In this document: positions 1 through 9,091 of the stretch, in pieces
Layout: every line of letters begins with the position of its first letter
Position numbering within the stretch: position 1 is the stretch's first letter
Assembly (NCBI RefSeq): GCF_024168645.1
Contig: NZ_JALJWF010000001.1
Coordinates: forward strand, 4,591,501 to 4,655,500
Length of the DNA stretch: 64,000 nt
Direction of reading: 5' to 3'
From: Pseudomonas sp. GGS8
Lineage (GTDB): Bacteria > Pseudomonadota > Gammaproteobacteria > Pseudomonadales > Pseudomonadaceae
Notes under the pieces: model-generated
What the model was told of the DNA's origin: nothing
Seen by the model: only the letters and a program-made list of their open reading frames with translations
Database searches by the model: none
Program-made: the position numbers and the translations under genes

Positions 1-138
1 CGGGCATTGCGCCGGATTGAATTACAGAGCGAGGCACCCCGGCGCGACGCGGCATTGCTGCGCAGGAAGAACAACTATCACAGCGCCGCGTCGGTGGCGT
101 TCGCGAACCTGGTGATGGCCGGCAGCACCAGCGTGTGA
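1..138 (+). CDS. C-terminal end of a probable LysR-family regulator (partial)
   Basis: The reading frame is open from the first base and ends in TGA at 136-138, giving the last 45 residues of a protein that starts outside the window. The pattern of a short strand followed by charged residues, LLRRKNNYHSAASVAF and a terminal helix resembles the end of the LysR effector-binding domain, where a conserved RRxxxxSxAAxxF stretch precedes the last helix. The fragment is too short to settle the family. It converges on the small exported protein encoded on the other strand, with one base between the two stops. Confidence 0.5.
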   Translation, partial: RALRRIELQSEAPRRDAALLRRKNNYHSAASVAFANLVMAGSTSV

Positions 139-139
139 A

Positions 140-442
140 TCAATCATCCACCGACTGGCAGATATTATTGCCGCCTTTCTTGCTGGTATAGGTCACGCCT
201 ACCGAGTCGTCATTCGCGATGCTGATTGAGATCGTCACATCCGGCCCCTTGGCCTCGAAAAGACGATCATTGATCATTTTGGTCTGGGCTTCTTTGCTGT
301 TGATCATCACCGGACCATCCTGGTCGGCGTGGACCATGATTTTCCCGGGGCAGTCCACATCGAAGGCGGGAACGCCGGGAACACTGTTCCCATAAGCTGC
401 GCTCGCCAATGCCAGTAGCATGAATGTCAGGGTTGTTTTCAT
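140..442 (-). CDS. Small exported protein, function unknown
   Basis: A 100-residue product starts with a clear signal peptide (MKTTLTFMLLALASAAYG, cleavage probably near residue 18), so the mature protein should lie in the periplasm or outside. The mature part is about 82 residues, acidic and polar, with two cysteines (at DCPGK and NICQS) that could form one disulphide. ATG at 442 is preceded by a good GGAGG ribosome site. I do not recognise a family. It sits alone between two terminator-bounded units. Confidence 0.7.
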   Translation of the reverse strand: MKTTLTFMLLALASAAYGNSVPGVPAFDVDCPGKIMVHADQDGPVMINSKEAQTKMINDRLFEAKGPDVTISISIANDDSVGVTYTSKKGGNNICQSVDD

Positions 443-545
443 CGCAGACCTCCAGTAGATAAACCGATGTCCAGCGCTGTGTTAACCATAGTCCTGTTCT
501 TTTGACCCGGTGCGAAGTTAGAGGTGCAGACGCAAGAAACAAAAA

Positions 546-577
546 AAGGCCCCGCTCGATAAATCGAGCGGGGCCTT
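546..577. terminator. Intrinsic terminator
   Basis: A perfect 14-bp stem (546-559 with 564-577) closes a TAAA loop. On the minus strand the stem is followed by a run of seven T, the usual form of a rho-independent terminator. It lies 18 bases past the stop of the leftward 109-residue gene. Confidence 0.9.
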
Positions 578-594
578 CTTGTATTTGGCAGAGA

Positions 595-924
595 TCAGTA
601 CAACCGATCAATCACCCGAACTTCATTCTGGTTCTGCAGCGAGGCCCACGTCTGTTTCAGCGTTTGCAGCACGTTGCCGATGAAGTCCTTGTCGGCTGCG
701 GCTTTCTTGCCGACATAGCCCTGGCCGCGCCGGTACATCTTCAGGCGGGCCAGCAGGTTCTGGTTGTTCTTGTCGAACTCTTCTTCGTGGGCATGGGGCG
801 ACAGGCAGTCGATATGGACCTGGCCCGATTTGCTGATCCACAGAATATGGCTGTCATGGCTGTCTTTTTGCGCAGCGAACAAGCGAGCCAGTTCATCGAT
901 AGTAGGTTGATTGTTCAGATTCAT
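595..924 (-). CDS. Conserved hypothetical protein, 109 aa
   Basis: The product is a small soluble, hydrophilic protein with no signal peptide or membrane segment. It has an N-terminal helix-like DELARLFAAQKD segment, an ILWISKSGQVHIDCL strand pair and a C-terminal helix with QTLKQTWASLQNQ. A longer open frame exists upstream, but ATG at 924 has an AAGGGG ribosome site 6-7 bases before it and is the better start. The gene is followed at once by an intrinsic terminator and looks monocistronic. I do not recognise a function. Confidence 0.7.
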   Translation of the reverse strand: MNLNNQPTIDELARLFAAQKDSHDSHILWISKSGQVHIDCLSPHAHEEEFDKNNQNLLARLKMYRRGQGYVGKKAAADKDFIGNVLQTLKQTWASLQNQNEVRVIDRLY

Positions 925-1461
925 TGTAAGCCCCTTGACCATTTGGTGATCTTTCAAAGTTGATTCGCTAATACAGGTAGCCCATCGGTTAGTTGATCCC
1001 TGGCACCGAAACCAGGACGTCAGCGGTCGACCGTCAATACGACGGGGGCGCGCGTCTGTTGCATGTAGTCGTGTTGAATAACTGCTACGCAATAGCGTCA
1101 CAACGAAGAGAAGCAGCGAAAACCTGGAGGCCACTGCCGACGTTTTCAGGGTCGGCCACAAGCTTCATGAGGATTGATCGCCAGCGCTTCTCGTCTTTGT
1201 ACTGGACGTTCAGGCCAGGTCAGCTTCTTCAATCTGCCTTGTGGGCAGCATGTATCCGGGAAAAACAGCTCGGCGGTCAGACGAGCTTGCTCAAACGTGT
1301 TGCCTGTACTCCCGATCGGGGAGACGTCTGCATCATGCAAGGGCAAATCGGAGGCGTCAACGCTTTTGTAGTGAATATTTTTGTTCACTACATATTGTCG
1401 GACAAAGTGGTTTTGGAATTAGAAAATCAGCGTGGCCAGCGCTTGGACTCTTCGGCAGCGC
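925..1461. other. 537-bp stretch without a convincing gene
   Basis: Several overlapping open frames occur on both strands, but none has a ribosome site or recognisable product. The most gene-like is an 80-residue frame at 1146-1388 on the minus strand with a GTG start and no Shine-Dalgarno sequence. Composition is lower in GC than the neighbours. It may hold the promoter of the 109-residue gene plus degenerate sequence. Confidence 0.5.
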
Positions 1462-2001
1462 TTACCCCGGCCCCGTAGGCGTTGCCGAAGGCTGCGATCT
1501 TGTAAAGCGGTAAACGGTGCATGGATAACCGTCGATCGGCAGCTGATGCACGGTGAACTCGCCGCTTGTGAGGTTGGGTATCACCCTGGCCCAGAACAGC
1601 CGCGCAGGTTGGTTGGCATCGATGTGGAAAATCTGCCATTGACCGGGGAACCGGCTCAAGAGGGCAGAGACGACAAACTTCGCGACACCTTGGCCACGAA
1701 AGCGTCGACTGACAAAAAAGTAGCCGATGTTGTATTCGGCGCCGACGATATGAGTTTCGTCATCCACGGTCACGAACCCCGCCAGTTCGCCGTCGACCCT
1801 GATCAGAAACGGCTGGGTTGCCGGTTTGCGCCAGTAATCCAGTTTGGGCTGGATGTTGAAAAAACCCTGCTCCCCGAGCTTCAGCGGCAGCCATTCGCTG
1901 AAATCGTACATGTAGAACTGCATCAGGTTTTCGATGGTCTCCAGCTCGTCGCGCTGGGCGGCGTGCAGTTCTATCGAGGGCTGGCTCCTGATTGTCGCCA
2001 T
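1462..2001 (-). CDS. GNAT-family N-acetyltransferase
   Basis: The 179-residue protein has the GNAT fold signature: an N-terminal helix pair, a strand ending FVTVDDE, a YNIGYFFVSRRF strand and the acetyl-CoA pyrophosphate loop RRFRGQGVAK (Q/RxxGxG/A). This is followed by the usual FHIDANQPARLFW segment, like the N-x-A-x-x-F/Y motif in this family. It should transfer an acetyl group from acetyl-CoA to an amine; the substrate is unknown. ATG at 2001 has a GGAAGG ribosome site. The last residues and the region around the stop are built from a genomic repeat (1473-1502). It may be co-transcribed with topB, whose stop lies 62 bases upstream. Confidence 0.85.
   Translation of the reverse strand: MATIRSQPSIELHAAQRDELETIENLMQFYMYDFSEWLPLKLGEQGFFNIQPKLDYWRKPATQPFLIRVDGELAGFVTVDDETHIVGAEYNIGYFFVSRRFRGQGVAKFVVSALLSRFPGQWQIFHIDANQPARLFWARVIPNLTSGEFTVHQLPIDGYPCTVYRFTRSQPSATPTGPG
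1473..1502 (-). repeat. Repeat element overlapping the GNAT stop end
   Basis: On the minus strand this reads AAGATCGCAGCCTTCGG followed by CAACGCCTACGGG. The same AAGATCGCAGCxTTCG core occurs at 9096-9111 on the plus strand. From knowledge of Pseudomonas genomes this is a common dispersed short repeat. Here it forms the 3' end of the coding sequence. Confidence 0.6.
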
Positions 2002-2063
2002 GGTCGTACCTTCCGTGTCTTAACTGACATTGAAGAACACTAGACCATTTCGATTCGCTGCCC

Positions 2064-4013
2064 TCAAACCTTGCTCGCCGGTTTCGCCGCGCGTTTGGCA
2101 CCGGTCGAAGGCTTGCGTTTGGCAGGTTTGCGTTTGTTTTTCCATGGCGTGGCGCCACGCCCGGCCGGGCTTGCCGGCCCGCTGATGGCCAGGTTCAGGC
2201 CGGCGCAACGTGCCACTTGCTTGCTCATCCATGCAGCCTGTTTAGTGACGAATTCCTCAAGGCTCATTTCACCACTCTGCACCATGTCCAGCGCCTGTTC
2301 CCAGATTGCCGTGGTGCCGGGGTCGGCAATCGCTCGCGGCACAGCATCGATCAGGCTGAAAGCCGCCGGCGTCGCGGCCAGGGCCTTGCCGTTCTTGATC
2401 AGATAACCGCGATCCAGCAGGCCCTGGATGATCGAGGCGCGTGTGGCTTCGGTGCCGATGCCGGTGGTGTCCTTGAGCTTTTGCTTGAGCAGCGGATCTT
2501 CCACCAGCTTGGCGACGTTCTTCATTGCCTTGATCAGATCGCCTTCGGTGAACGGCTTGGGTGGTTGGGTCCAGAGGTCCTTGAGTTTCACGTCGGCCAC
2601 CGCGCAGTCACGTCCTTCGGCCAGTGTTGGTAGTGTTTGCGGTGCCGGTATTTCGCGGCCCTTGGCAGGCGCAAGGGCCTCGGGCAGGGCGCGTTTCCAG
2701 CCGGGCTCGACAATCTGCTTGCCTACAGCGCGCAAGGCTTCACCGGCACAGTCGAAGTCGGCCTGGGTCCGGTCGTATTCATGGTTAGGCAGGAACTGCG
2801 CCAGGTAGCGCGCACGAATCAGGGTGTAGACCGCCCGTTGCTTGCCCACCAGGCGGTCGAGATTCTTCGCCGCAGCGGTCGGAATGATGCCGTGGTGCGC
2901 GCTGACCTTGGCATCGTTCCAGGCCCGCGAGCGGCGTTGCGGCTCCAGATAATCGTGCAAGGCGTTCAGCGCTGGGTCGGCTTGCCTGAGCGCGGCAAGG
3001 ATACCCGGCGCTTCGCTGTGCTGGCTCAGGGGCAGGTAGCCGCAGTCGCTGCGCGGGTAGGTGATGACTTTATGGGTTTCATACAGGGCCTGGGCGATAT
3101 CGAGGGTTTCCTGAGCGCCGAGCCCGAGTTTTTTCGAGCAGACTTCCTGCAAGGTGCCCAGGTCGAACGGCAGCGGCGCGACTTCGCGCATGCGCTCGGT
3201 GCGCAGTTTGATCACCCGAGCGCTCGTCGCGTTGCCAATGGCCGCAGCCGCCTGCTGGGCCAGCGCCTGATTCAGGCAGCGATCCTGATCGTCGCAGGCG
3301 TCCGATGCCGCACGCCATTGGGCCATGAACGCCGTGCCATCGTGCAGCAGTTGCACGTCGATGGCCCAGTAGGCCACCGGGACGAAATCGGCAATGCTGC
3401 GGTCGCGATCCACCACCAGCCGCAAAGTCGGCGTCTGCACCCGACCGACCGGCAACACACCCTGATAGCCGGACTGACGCCCCAGCAAGGTGAACAGGCG
3501 ACTCATGTTCATCCCGATCAACCAGTCGGCCCGGGAGCGCCCCAACGCCGAATGATAGAGGCTGAACGTCTCGGCCCCAGGTTTGAGCGCCGCGAGAGCC
3601 TTGCGGATCGACGCATCGTCCAGTGCCGACAACCACAGCCGCCGAATCGGCCCGCGATAACGGCAATGTTCCACCAGTTCCCGGGCGATCATTTCGCCCT
3701 CACGGTCGGCGTCGGTGGCAATCACCAGTTCACTGGCCTCGCCGAGCAGGCGTTTGACCGCTTTGTACTGGCTGGCCGTGCGCGGCTTGACGGTCATTTT
3801 CCATTTTTCCGGAATGATCGGCAGATCTGCCAGCACCCAGCGTTTGTAACGCGCGTCGTAGGCATCCGGCGGCGCGGTTTCCAGTAGGTGGCCAATGCAC
3901 CAGGTCACTGTGACGTCCGTTCCCAGCCAGCAGCCGTCGCCCCGGCGCCGGGCACCGAGCACGGCCGCGATGTCTTTGGCCTGGGAAGGTTTTTCACAGA
4001 GATACAGCCGCAT
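2064..4013 (-). CDS. topB: DNA topoisomerase III
   Basis: A 649-residue type IA topoisomerase, close to the usual length of about 650. It relaxes and decatenates DNA by passing a strand through a transient 5'-phosphotyrosine break. The Toprim domain is at the start (MRLYLCEKPSQ, then ATDADREGEMIA with its acidic DxDxE residues). The active-site tyrosine is about residue 319 in VITYPRSDCGYLP. The typical VGRVQTPTL motif is present, and the C-terminus is lysine-rich and basic, suited to DNA binding. ATG at 4013 matches the family start and has a GAGGG ribosome site. A GTG two codons earlier is less likely. Confidence 0.97.
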   Translation of the reverse strand: MRLYLCEKPSQAKDIAAVLGARRRGDGCWLGTDVTVTWCIGHLLETAPPDAYDARYKRWVLADLPIIPEKWKMTVKPRTASQYKAVKRLLGEASELVIATDADREGEMIARELVEHCRYRGPIRRLWLSALDDASIRKALAALKPGAETFSLYHSALGRSRADWLIGMNMSRLFTLLGRQSGYQGVLPVGRVQTPTLRLVVDRDRSIADFVPVAYWAIDVQLLHDGTAFMAQWRAASDACDDQDRCLNQALAQQAAAAIGNATSARVIKLRTERMREVAPLPFDLGTLQEVCSKKLGLGAQETLDIAQALYETHKVITYPRSDCGYLPLSQHSEAPGILAALRQADPALNALHDYLEPQRRSRAWNDAKVSAHHGIIPTAAAKNLDRLVGKQRAVYTLIRARYLAQFLPNHEYDRTQADFDCAGEALRAVGKQIVEPGWKRALPEALAPAKGREIPAPQTLPTLAEGRDCAVADVKLKDLWTQPPKPFTEGDLIKAMKNVAKLVEDPLLKQKLKDTTGIGTEATRASIIQGLLDRGYLIKNGKALAATPAAFSLIDAVPRAIADPGTTAIWEQALDMVQSGEMSLEEFVTKQAAWMSKQVARCAGLNLAISGPASPAGRGATPWKNKRKPAKRKPSTGAKRAAKPASKV

Positions 4014-4301
4014 AACCACCCTCGTCGATCAGTGTTTGAGAGGTGCACAGAATGGCGGGTGATGAGCGATGGAGCAATCTTTATCTGTATGGATGTACAG
4101 CTTAAGCTGTTGCGGTTGATGACAGCGGTCAATCCAGCGTCAATGGCAGTGGATGAACGATACGCTTGGGCATTGTCTGCGACCCGATAGCACAGCGACT
4201 GAAGCGGGCTCCGTTCGGCTGCGAAGTGCTCGCGATGCCGGAACATGGGGTATACCTGATGGGCACGGACACAGCACAACAGCAACAGAGGAACCGACCT
4301 C

Positions 4302-4664
4302 ATGAAAGCCCCAGGTCCCGGTCAACCCATCACCATCAAGCCCCAGCCCGGCTGCGTGGTGGTGAAGTTTCATGGCATTCAGGTGGCGTCGTCCACTCGG
4401 GCGCTGGTCATGCATGAGACCAATTATCCTCCGGTGTACTACATCCCGCGGGAGGACATCGCCGAACAGTATTTCGCCCGCACCGACCACACCAGCTATT
4501 GCCCGTACAAGGGCGATGCCAGCTATTACAGCCTGCAGATCCCCGGGCATGAAAGTGCCAACGCGGTATGGAGTTATGAGCACCCCAAGGTGTCGGTTGC
4601 GCAGATTGGCGGGTATGTGGCGTTCTATCCTGAGGAAGTGACGTTTGAGGTGCTCAAAACCTGA
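4302..4664 (+). CDS. DUF427-domain protein
   Basis: A 120-residue soluble protein matching the DUF427 family: VVVKFHGIQVASSTRALVMHET, then YYIPREDI, a YCPYKGDASYY segment, and a C-terminal VWSYEHP and VAFYPEEVTFE. These are the hallmark stretches of that small beta-rich domain, whose biochemical role is not established. ATG at 4302 follows a GAGGAACC ribosome site. It is transcribed away from topB across a 288-bp region that must hold both promoters. Confidence 0.9.
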   Translation: MKAPGPGQPITIKPQPGCVVVKFHGIQVASSTRALVMHETNYPPVYYIPREDIAEQYFARTDHTSYCPYKGDASYYSLQIPGHESANAVWSYEHPKVSVAQIGGYVAFYPEEVTFEVLKT

Positions 4665-4681
4665 TGTGGAGAAAGCATTTT

Positions 4682-4709
4682 GTGGCGAGAGAGCTCACTC
4701 CCTCGCCAC
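4682..4709. repeat. Single REP-type hairpin, possible terminator
   Basis: GTGGCGAG and its complement CTCGCCAC flank a short near-palindromic centre. It is a solo copy of the palindrome found in the larger REPINs of this window. It sits between the converging DUF427 and MHS transporter genes and could end transcription of both. Confidence 0.7.
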
Positions 4710-4730
4710 TAACCAACCTTCCGTTAGCGC

Positions 4731-6353
4731 TCAGTTTTTATCGAGGTCCACGTTTTTCGTCTCACGCAAACACATCATCCCCACCACCAGGCTCACCCCG
4801 GTAATCACCACCGGGTACCACAGTCCGTAGAAAATATCCCCGGTGTACACCACCAGGGCAAACGATACCGTCGGCAGGAAACCACCGAACCAGCCGTTAC
4901 CGATGTGATAGGGCAGGGACATCGAGGTGTAGCGAATACGGGTCGGGAACAGTTCAACCATCAGCGCCGCCAGAGGGCCGTAGCACATGGCGGAGATGAT
5001 GATCAGCGCGACAATCAGCGCCACGATCATCGGTTTGTTGATCAGCTGGATATCGGCTTTTGACGGATACCCGGCCAGGGTCACTGCACCGCGCAAGGCC
5101 GCTTCGTCAAAGCCGTCGAGCTTCACGTCACCGACGCTCACCTGCACGCCGCTGCCGGCCGGGGCCGCTTCGCTGTTGTAGGGCAGGCCCTGTTTGACCA
5201 GGAAGGTTTTGACCTTGTCGCACGGGCTATCAAATTTTGCCTTGCCCACCGGGTCGAACTGGAAGGTGCAGGTGGCCGGGTCGGCCAATACGGTGATCGG
5301 GGCCTGGCGGCTGGCCTGGTCGATGGCGGGGTTGGCGTAGTGGGCCAGGGTCTTGAAGATCGGGAAGTACAGCGCGGTGGCCAGCAGCAGGCCGATCATC
5401 AGCACCGGTTTGCGTCCGACCTTGTCCGACAGCCAGCCAAAAAAGATGAAGAACGGCGCGCCAATGATCACGCTGACAATCAGCAGGCTGTTGGCCAGGG
5501 CCGGGTCCATTTTCAGGAACTGCGTAAGGAAGAACAGCACGTAGAACTGCGCGGCATAGAAGGTCACCGCTTGCCCGGCGTTGATGCTGAACAGGGCAAT
5601 CAGCACCACTTTAAGGTTGTCCCATTTGCCGAAGGAATCGCGTAGCGGCGACTTGCAGAGTTTGCCTTCCTCTTTCATTTTCACGAACGCAGGCGACTCG
5701 TGCAGGCTCAGGCGAATCCAGGTGGAAATGCCCAACAGCACGATCGAAAACAGAAACGGAATACGCCAGCCCCAGACTTCAAACTGGTCGCCGGTGAAGT
5801 AGCGGCAGCCGAGTACCACCAGTAGCGACAGCAGCAAGCCGAGGGTGGCGGTGGATTGAATCCAGCTGGTGTGGAAGCCGCGTTTGCCGATCGGTGCGTG
5901 TTCGGCGACGTAAGTGGCAGCGCCGCCATACTCACCGCCCAGCGCCAGGCCCTGGAGCATGCGCAGCACCACGAGGATGATCGGCGCGGCGATGCCGATG
6001 CTTGCGTAAGTCGGCAGCAAGCCGACGCAGAAGGTCGCCAGGCCCATGAGAACGATAGTCGCGAGGAACGTGTATTTACGCCCGATCATGTCCCCCAACC
6101 GTCCGAACACCAACGCACCGAACGGCCGCACGATGAAGCCGGCGGCGAAGGCCATCAGTGCGAAGATGAACGCCGTGGTGTCGTTGACCCCGGCAAAGAA
6201 CTGTTTGCTGATGACCGCCGCGAGGGCGCCATAGAGGAAAAAGTCGTACCACTCGAACACCGTCCCCAGGGACGAGGCGAAGATGACTTTCTGGGTTTCC
6301 TGACTGGTGCCCGCGCTGCGGACGGCTTCCAGAGGCTGAACATGTTCTGACAT
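4731..6353 (-). CDS. MHS-family (MFS) metabolite:proton symporter
   Basis: A 540-residue inner-membrane transporter of the metabolite:H+ symporter branch of the major facilitator superfamily. Early markers are GTVFEWYDFFLYG, a GRLGDMIGRK loop between helices 2 and 3, and RMLQGLALGGEYGGAA in helix 4. The second half repeats the loop as GWLSDKVGRKP. Between about residues 345 and 445 it has a soluble insertion with two cysteines, absent from ordinary 430-residue members. ATG at 6353 has an AGGGG ribosome site; a GTG 15 bases upstream is weaker. It lies 82 bases after the GMC oxidoreductase in the same direction, so it probably imports that enzyme's substrate or its product. Confidence 0.9.
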   Translation of the reverse strand: MSEHVQPLEAVRSAGTSQETQKVIFASSLGTVFEWYDFFLYGALAAVISKQFFAGVNDTTAFIFALMAFAAGFIVRPFGALVFGRLGDMIGRKYTFLATIVLMGLATFCVGLLPTYASIGIAAPIILVVLRMLQGLALGGEYGGAATYVAEHAPIGKRGFHTSWIQSTATLGLLLSLLVVLGCRYFTGDQFEVWGWRIPFLFSIVLLGISTWIRLSLHESPAFVKMKEEGKLCKSPLRDSFGKWDNLKVVLIALFSINAGQAVTFYAAQFYVLFFLTQFLKMDPALANSLLIVSVIIGAPFFIFFGWLSDKVGRKPVLMIGLLLATALYFPIFKTLAHYANPAIDQASRQAPITVLADPATCTFQFDPVGKAKFDSPCDKVKTFLVKQGLPYNSEAAPAGSGVQVSVGDVKLDGFDEAALRGAVTLAGYPSKADIQLINKPMIVALIVALIIISAMCYGPLAALMVELFPTRIRYTSMSLPYHIGNGWFGGFLPTVSFALVVYTGDIFYGLWYPVVITGVSLVVGMMCLRETKNVDLDKN

Positions 6354-6435
6354 ATCGGTACCCCTCACAGTGATTGTTTTTGTTGTTCCACTGGTGTTGC
6401 GTAGTCCTTGCAGCGGTATTTCAACGTCCTTAAAT

Positions 6436-8067
6436 CTAGTGCGATCCCACAGAGGGGCTGTCTACAGTAGTGGCAAGGATCAGCTGCGCAGCTTTCTCGG
6501 CAATCATCAGCGTCGGCGAGCAGGTGTTGCCCGAGGTGATGCGCGGCATGATCGAGGCGTCGGCGATGCGCAGGCCGGGGACGCCATGCACGCGCAGCTC
6601 GGCGTCGACCACTGCATCCGCGTCGTTGCCCATCCGGCAGGTGCCCACCGGGTGGAAAATGGTGGTGCCGATCCGGGCGGCGGCTTCGTGCAATTGTTCT
6701 TCGCTCTGCAAGCTGTCGCCGGGCAGGTATTCCACCGGTTTGAACGCTTGCAGGGCCGGTGCAGCAACGATGCGGCGGGTCAGGCGGATTGCGTCGGCGG
6801 CTACTCGCAAGTCTTGCGGATGGCTCAGGTAGTTGGGCTGGATCAGCGGCGCTTCCCGCGGGTCGGCGGAGCGAATGTCTATTCGGCCACGGCTTTGCGG
6901 ACGCAGATCGCAGACCGATGCGGTGAAGGCGGGGAAGGCGTGCAGCGGTTCGCCGAAACGCTCCAGCGACAGGGGTTGCACGTGGTATTCGAGGTTCGCC
7001 GAGGTCTGCTCCGGTCCCGAACGGGCGAAGGCGCCGAGTTGGCTCGGGGCCATGGACAGCGGGCCGCTGCGGTCATACAGATAACGCAGGCCCATGCCCA
7101 TCTTGCCCCACAGCGTGCCGGCGATCTGGTTCAGGGTGCGGGCGTTTTCCAGTTTGTAGATCAGCCGCAGTTGCAGGTGGTCCTGCAGGTTGCCACCCAC
7201 GCCGGGCAGCTCATGGGCAACACCAATGCCGAGTTTTTGCAGCAACGGGCGAGGGCCGATGCCGGAACGCTGCAGGATGCCCGGTGAACCGACGGAGCCG
7301 GCACACAGAACAATTTCCTTGCGTGCCTTGAAGGTCTTCGCCTGGCCTTGCCAGTGCGCGCTGATCGCCGAGGCGCGGCTGTTTTCCAGCAGCACACGGT
7401 CCACTTCAACATCGGTCAGCACCGTGAGATTGGTGCGGTGGCGGACCGGTTTGAGAAACGCTTTGGCCGCGTTCCAGCGCACACCGGCCTTCTGATTGAC
7501 CTGGAAGTAGCCGCAGCCTTCGTTATCGCCCTGGTTGAAGTCATCGATGCTGGCGATGCCGCTTTGTTCGGCAGCGGTGCGGAAGGCATCGAGAATTGGC
7601 CATGACAGACGTTGCCGCTCGATCCGCCATTCGCCGGCGGCACCGTGAAACTCCGAATCGCCGGCAAAATGGTTTTCGCTTTGTTTGAACAGCGGCAGCA
7701 CGTCTTGCCAGCCCCAGCCGGGATTGCCCTCGGCCGCCCAGCCATCGTAATCGCCGGCCTGGCCGCGCATGTAGATCATGCCGTTGATCGAGGAACAGCC
7801 GCCAAGCACCTTGCCACGCGGGTAGCTCAGGGCGCGGCCTTGCAGGCCCGGTTGCGTTTCGGTCTTGAAGCACCAGTCGGTGCGCGGGTTGCCGATGCAG
7901 AACAGGTAACCCACCGGGATGTGAATCCACGGGTAGTTGTCGCGGCCACCGGCTTCGAGCAGCAGTACGCGATGTTGCGGGTTGGCCGACAGTCGATTGG
8001 CCAGCAAACACCCGGCCGGCCCGGCGCCGACCACGATGTAATCGTATTCATCAAGGGAAGTCTGCAT
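6436..8067 (-). CDS. GMC-family FAD-dependent alcohol dehydrogenase
   Basis: A 543-residue flavoprotein of the glucose-methanol-choline oxidoreductase family. The dinucleotide-binding motif is at residues 8-40 (YIVVGAGPAGCLLANRL, then LLLEAGG). The family signature GGCSSINGMIYMRG and the second signature (GSVGSPGILQRSGIG) follow. The C-terminal catalytic region has the HPVGTCRMG histidine and SGNTCSPTLMIAEKAA. It should oxidise a primary alcohol to an aldehyde, passing electrons to a quinone or carrier. ATG at 8067 has a GAGG site and fits the family start; an ATG 36 bases upstream is possible. A LysR gene is divergent and a transporter follows, a typical catabolic unit; the substrate cannot be read from sequence. 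Confidence 0.88.
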   Translation of the reverse strand: MQTSLDEYDYIVVGAGPAGCLLANRLSANPQHRVLLLEAGGRDNYPWIHIPVGYLFCIGNPRTDWCFKTETQPGLQGRALSYPRGKVLGGCSSINGMIYMRGQAGDYDGWAAEGNPGWGWQDVLPLFKQSENHFAGDSEFHGAAGEWRIERQRLSWPILDAFRTAAEQSGIASIDDFNQGDNEGCGYFQVNQKAGVRWNAAKAFLKPVRHRTNLTVLTDVEVDRVLLENSRASAISAHWQGQAKTFKARKEIVLCAGSVGSPGILQRSGIGPRPLLQKLGIGVAHELPGVGGNLQDHLQLRLIYKLENARTLNQIAGTLWGKMGMGLRYLYDRSGPLSMAPSQLGAFARSGPEQTSANLEYHVQPLSLERFGEPLHAFPAFTASVCDLRPQSRGRIDIRSADPREAPLIQPNYLSHPQDLRVAADAIRLTRRIVAAPALQAFKPVEYLPGDSLQSEEQLHEAAARIGTTIFHPVGTCRMGNDADAVVDAELRVHGVPGLRIADASIMPRITSGNTCSPTLMIAEKAAQLILATTVDSPSVGSH

Positions 8068-8200
8068 CCCTGACCTCGTATTGTTGTTCTTGTTGTCGGT
8101 CATCCTAGTTGTTAGCTTTCGTTAAAAGAATGTTAGTTTTTACGCAGCCGCTGTGCGTTTTTAAACAGCGTGGTTAACGGCATCGCCTCTAGGATGGTTC

Positions 8201-9085
8201 ATGTTCGACTGGAATGACCTGCGGTTTTTTCTCGAATTGCAGCGCAGCGGCCGTTTGCTGACCGCCGCCCGCCGCTTGAACACCACCCACGCCACCGTGG
8301 CCCGGCACATCGAGGCGATCGAAAAAAGCCTCGGCACCGCGCTGTTCGTCCAGCATGCCCAAGGCTACGAACTGACCCCGGCCGGCGAAGCGCTGCTCAA
8401 GCACGCCGAGGCCATGGAAAACGTCGCGTTGCTGGCTCAGGAAGAAATCACCCAATCCACCGCGCCGCTGGGCAAGATCCGCGTCGGGGTGACGGAGGGG
8501 CTGGGCATCATGTTTCTCGCCAGCCGCATGAACGGGTTATTCGAACGCTACCCGGGGCTGGAAGTGGAACTGGTGGCGGTCCCGCGCTTCGTCAGCATCC
8601 TCAACCGTGAAGCAGAGATCAGCATTCACCTGGAACGCCCGGCCGCCGACATGCTGGTCACCCGCAAACTCACCGATTATCGGCTGGCGCTCTATGCCAG
8701 CCAGGCCTATCTGGACCGCTCGCCACCCCTGCGCAGTCGCGAAGACCTCGGCCGCCATGCGTGGATCGGCTACGTCGACGACTTGCTGTTCAGCCAGGAA
8801 CTGATGTTCCTCAACAGCTTCTGCCGCAACCCCCAAGTGGTGTTTCACAGCACCAGCGTCATCGCCCAGCAACAGGCCGCGCGCTCGGGCCTCGGCATCG
8901 CGGTGCTGCCGTGCTACATGGCCAGCGCCGATCCTGAACTGGTGCCATTACTGCCGGACGAAAGCATTCAGCGCAGCTACTGGATCAGCACTCGTCGCGA
9001 GCTGCACAAATCGGTGCGGCTGCGGGTGTTGTGGGATTACGTGGTGGAGTTGTGCGAGCGTGAGCAGGGGTTGCTGCTGGGATAA
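8201..9085 (+). CDS. LysR-family transcriptional regulator
   Basis: A 294-residue regulator with the LysR winged helix-turn-helix at residues 1-62 (FDWNDLRFFLELQRSGRLLTAARRLNTTHATVARHIEAIEKSLG, partial motif: AARRLNTTHATVARHI) and a periplasmic-binding-like effector domain from about residue 90. ATG follows an AGGA site. It is divergent from the GMC oxidoreductase/transporter pair, with 133 bases between the chosen starts, so it is the likely regulator of those genes and of itself. The effector is unknown. Confidence 0.93.
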   Translation: MFDWNDLRFFLELQRSGRLLTAARRLNTTHATVARHIEAIEKSLGTALFVQHAQGYELTPAGEALLKHAEAMENVALLAQEEITQSTAPLGKIRVGVTEGLGIMFLASRMNGLFERYPGLEVELVAVPRFVSILNREAEISIHLERPAADMLVTRKLTDYRLALYASQAYLDRSPPLRSREDLGRHAWIGYVDDLLFSQELMFLNSFCRNPQVVFHSTSVIAQQQAARSGLGIAVLPCYMASADPELVPLLPDESIQRSYWISTRRELHKSVRLRVLWDYVVELCEREQGLLLG

Positions 9086-9091
9086 CGAACA

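Noticed and set aside
1146..1388. 80-residue open frame on the minus strand
   Set aside because: GTG start, no ribosome site and no recognised family; kept only as part of the gene-free stretch.
8101..8196. CATCCTAG/CTAGGATG inverted repeat in the LysR-GMC gap
   Set aside because: Both halves overlap ribosome-site and start-codon positions, so the symmetry may be chance; not called an operator.
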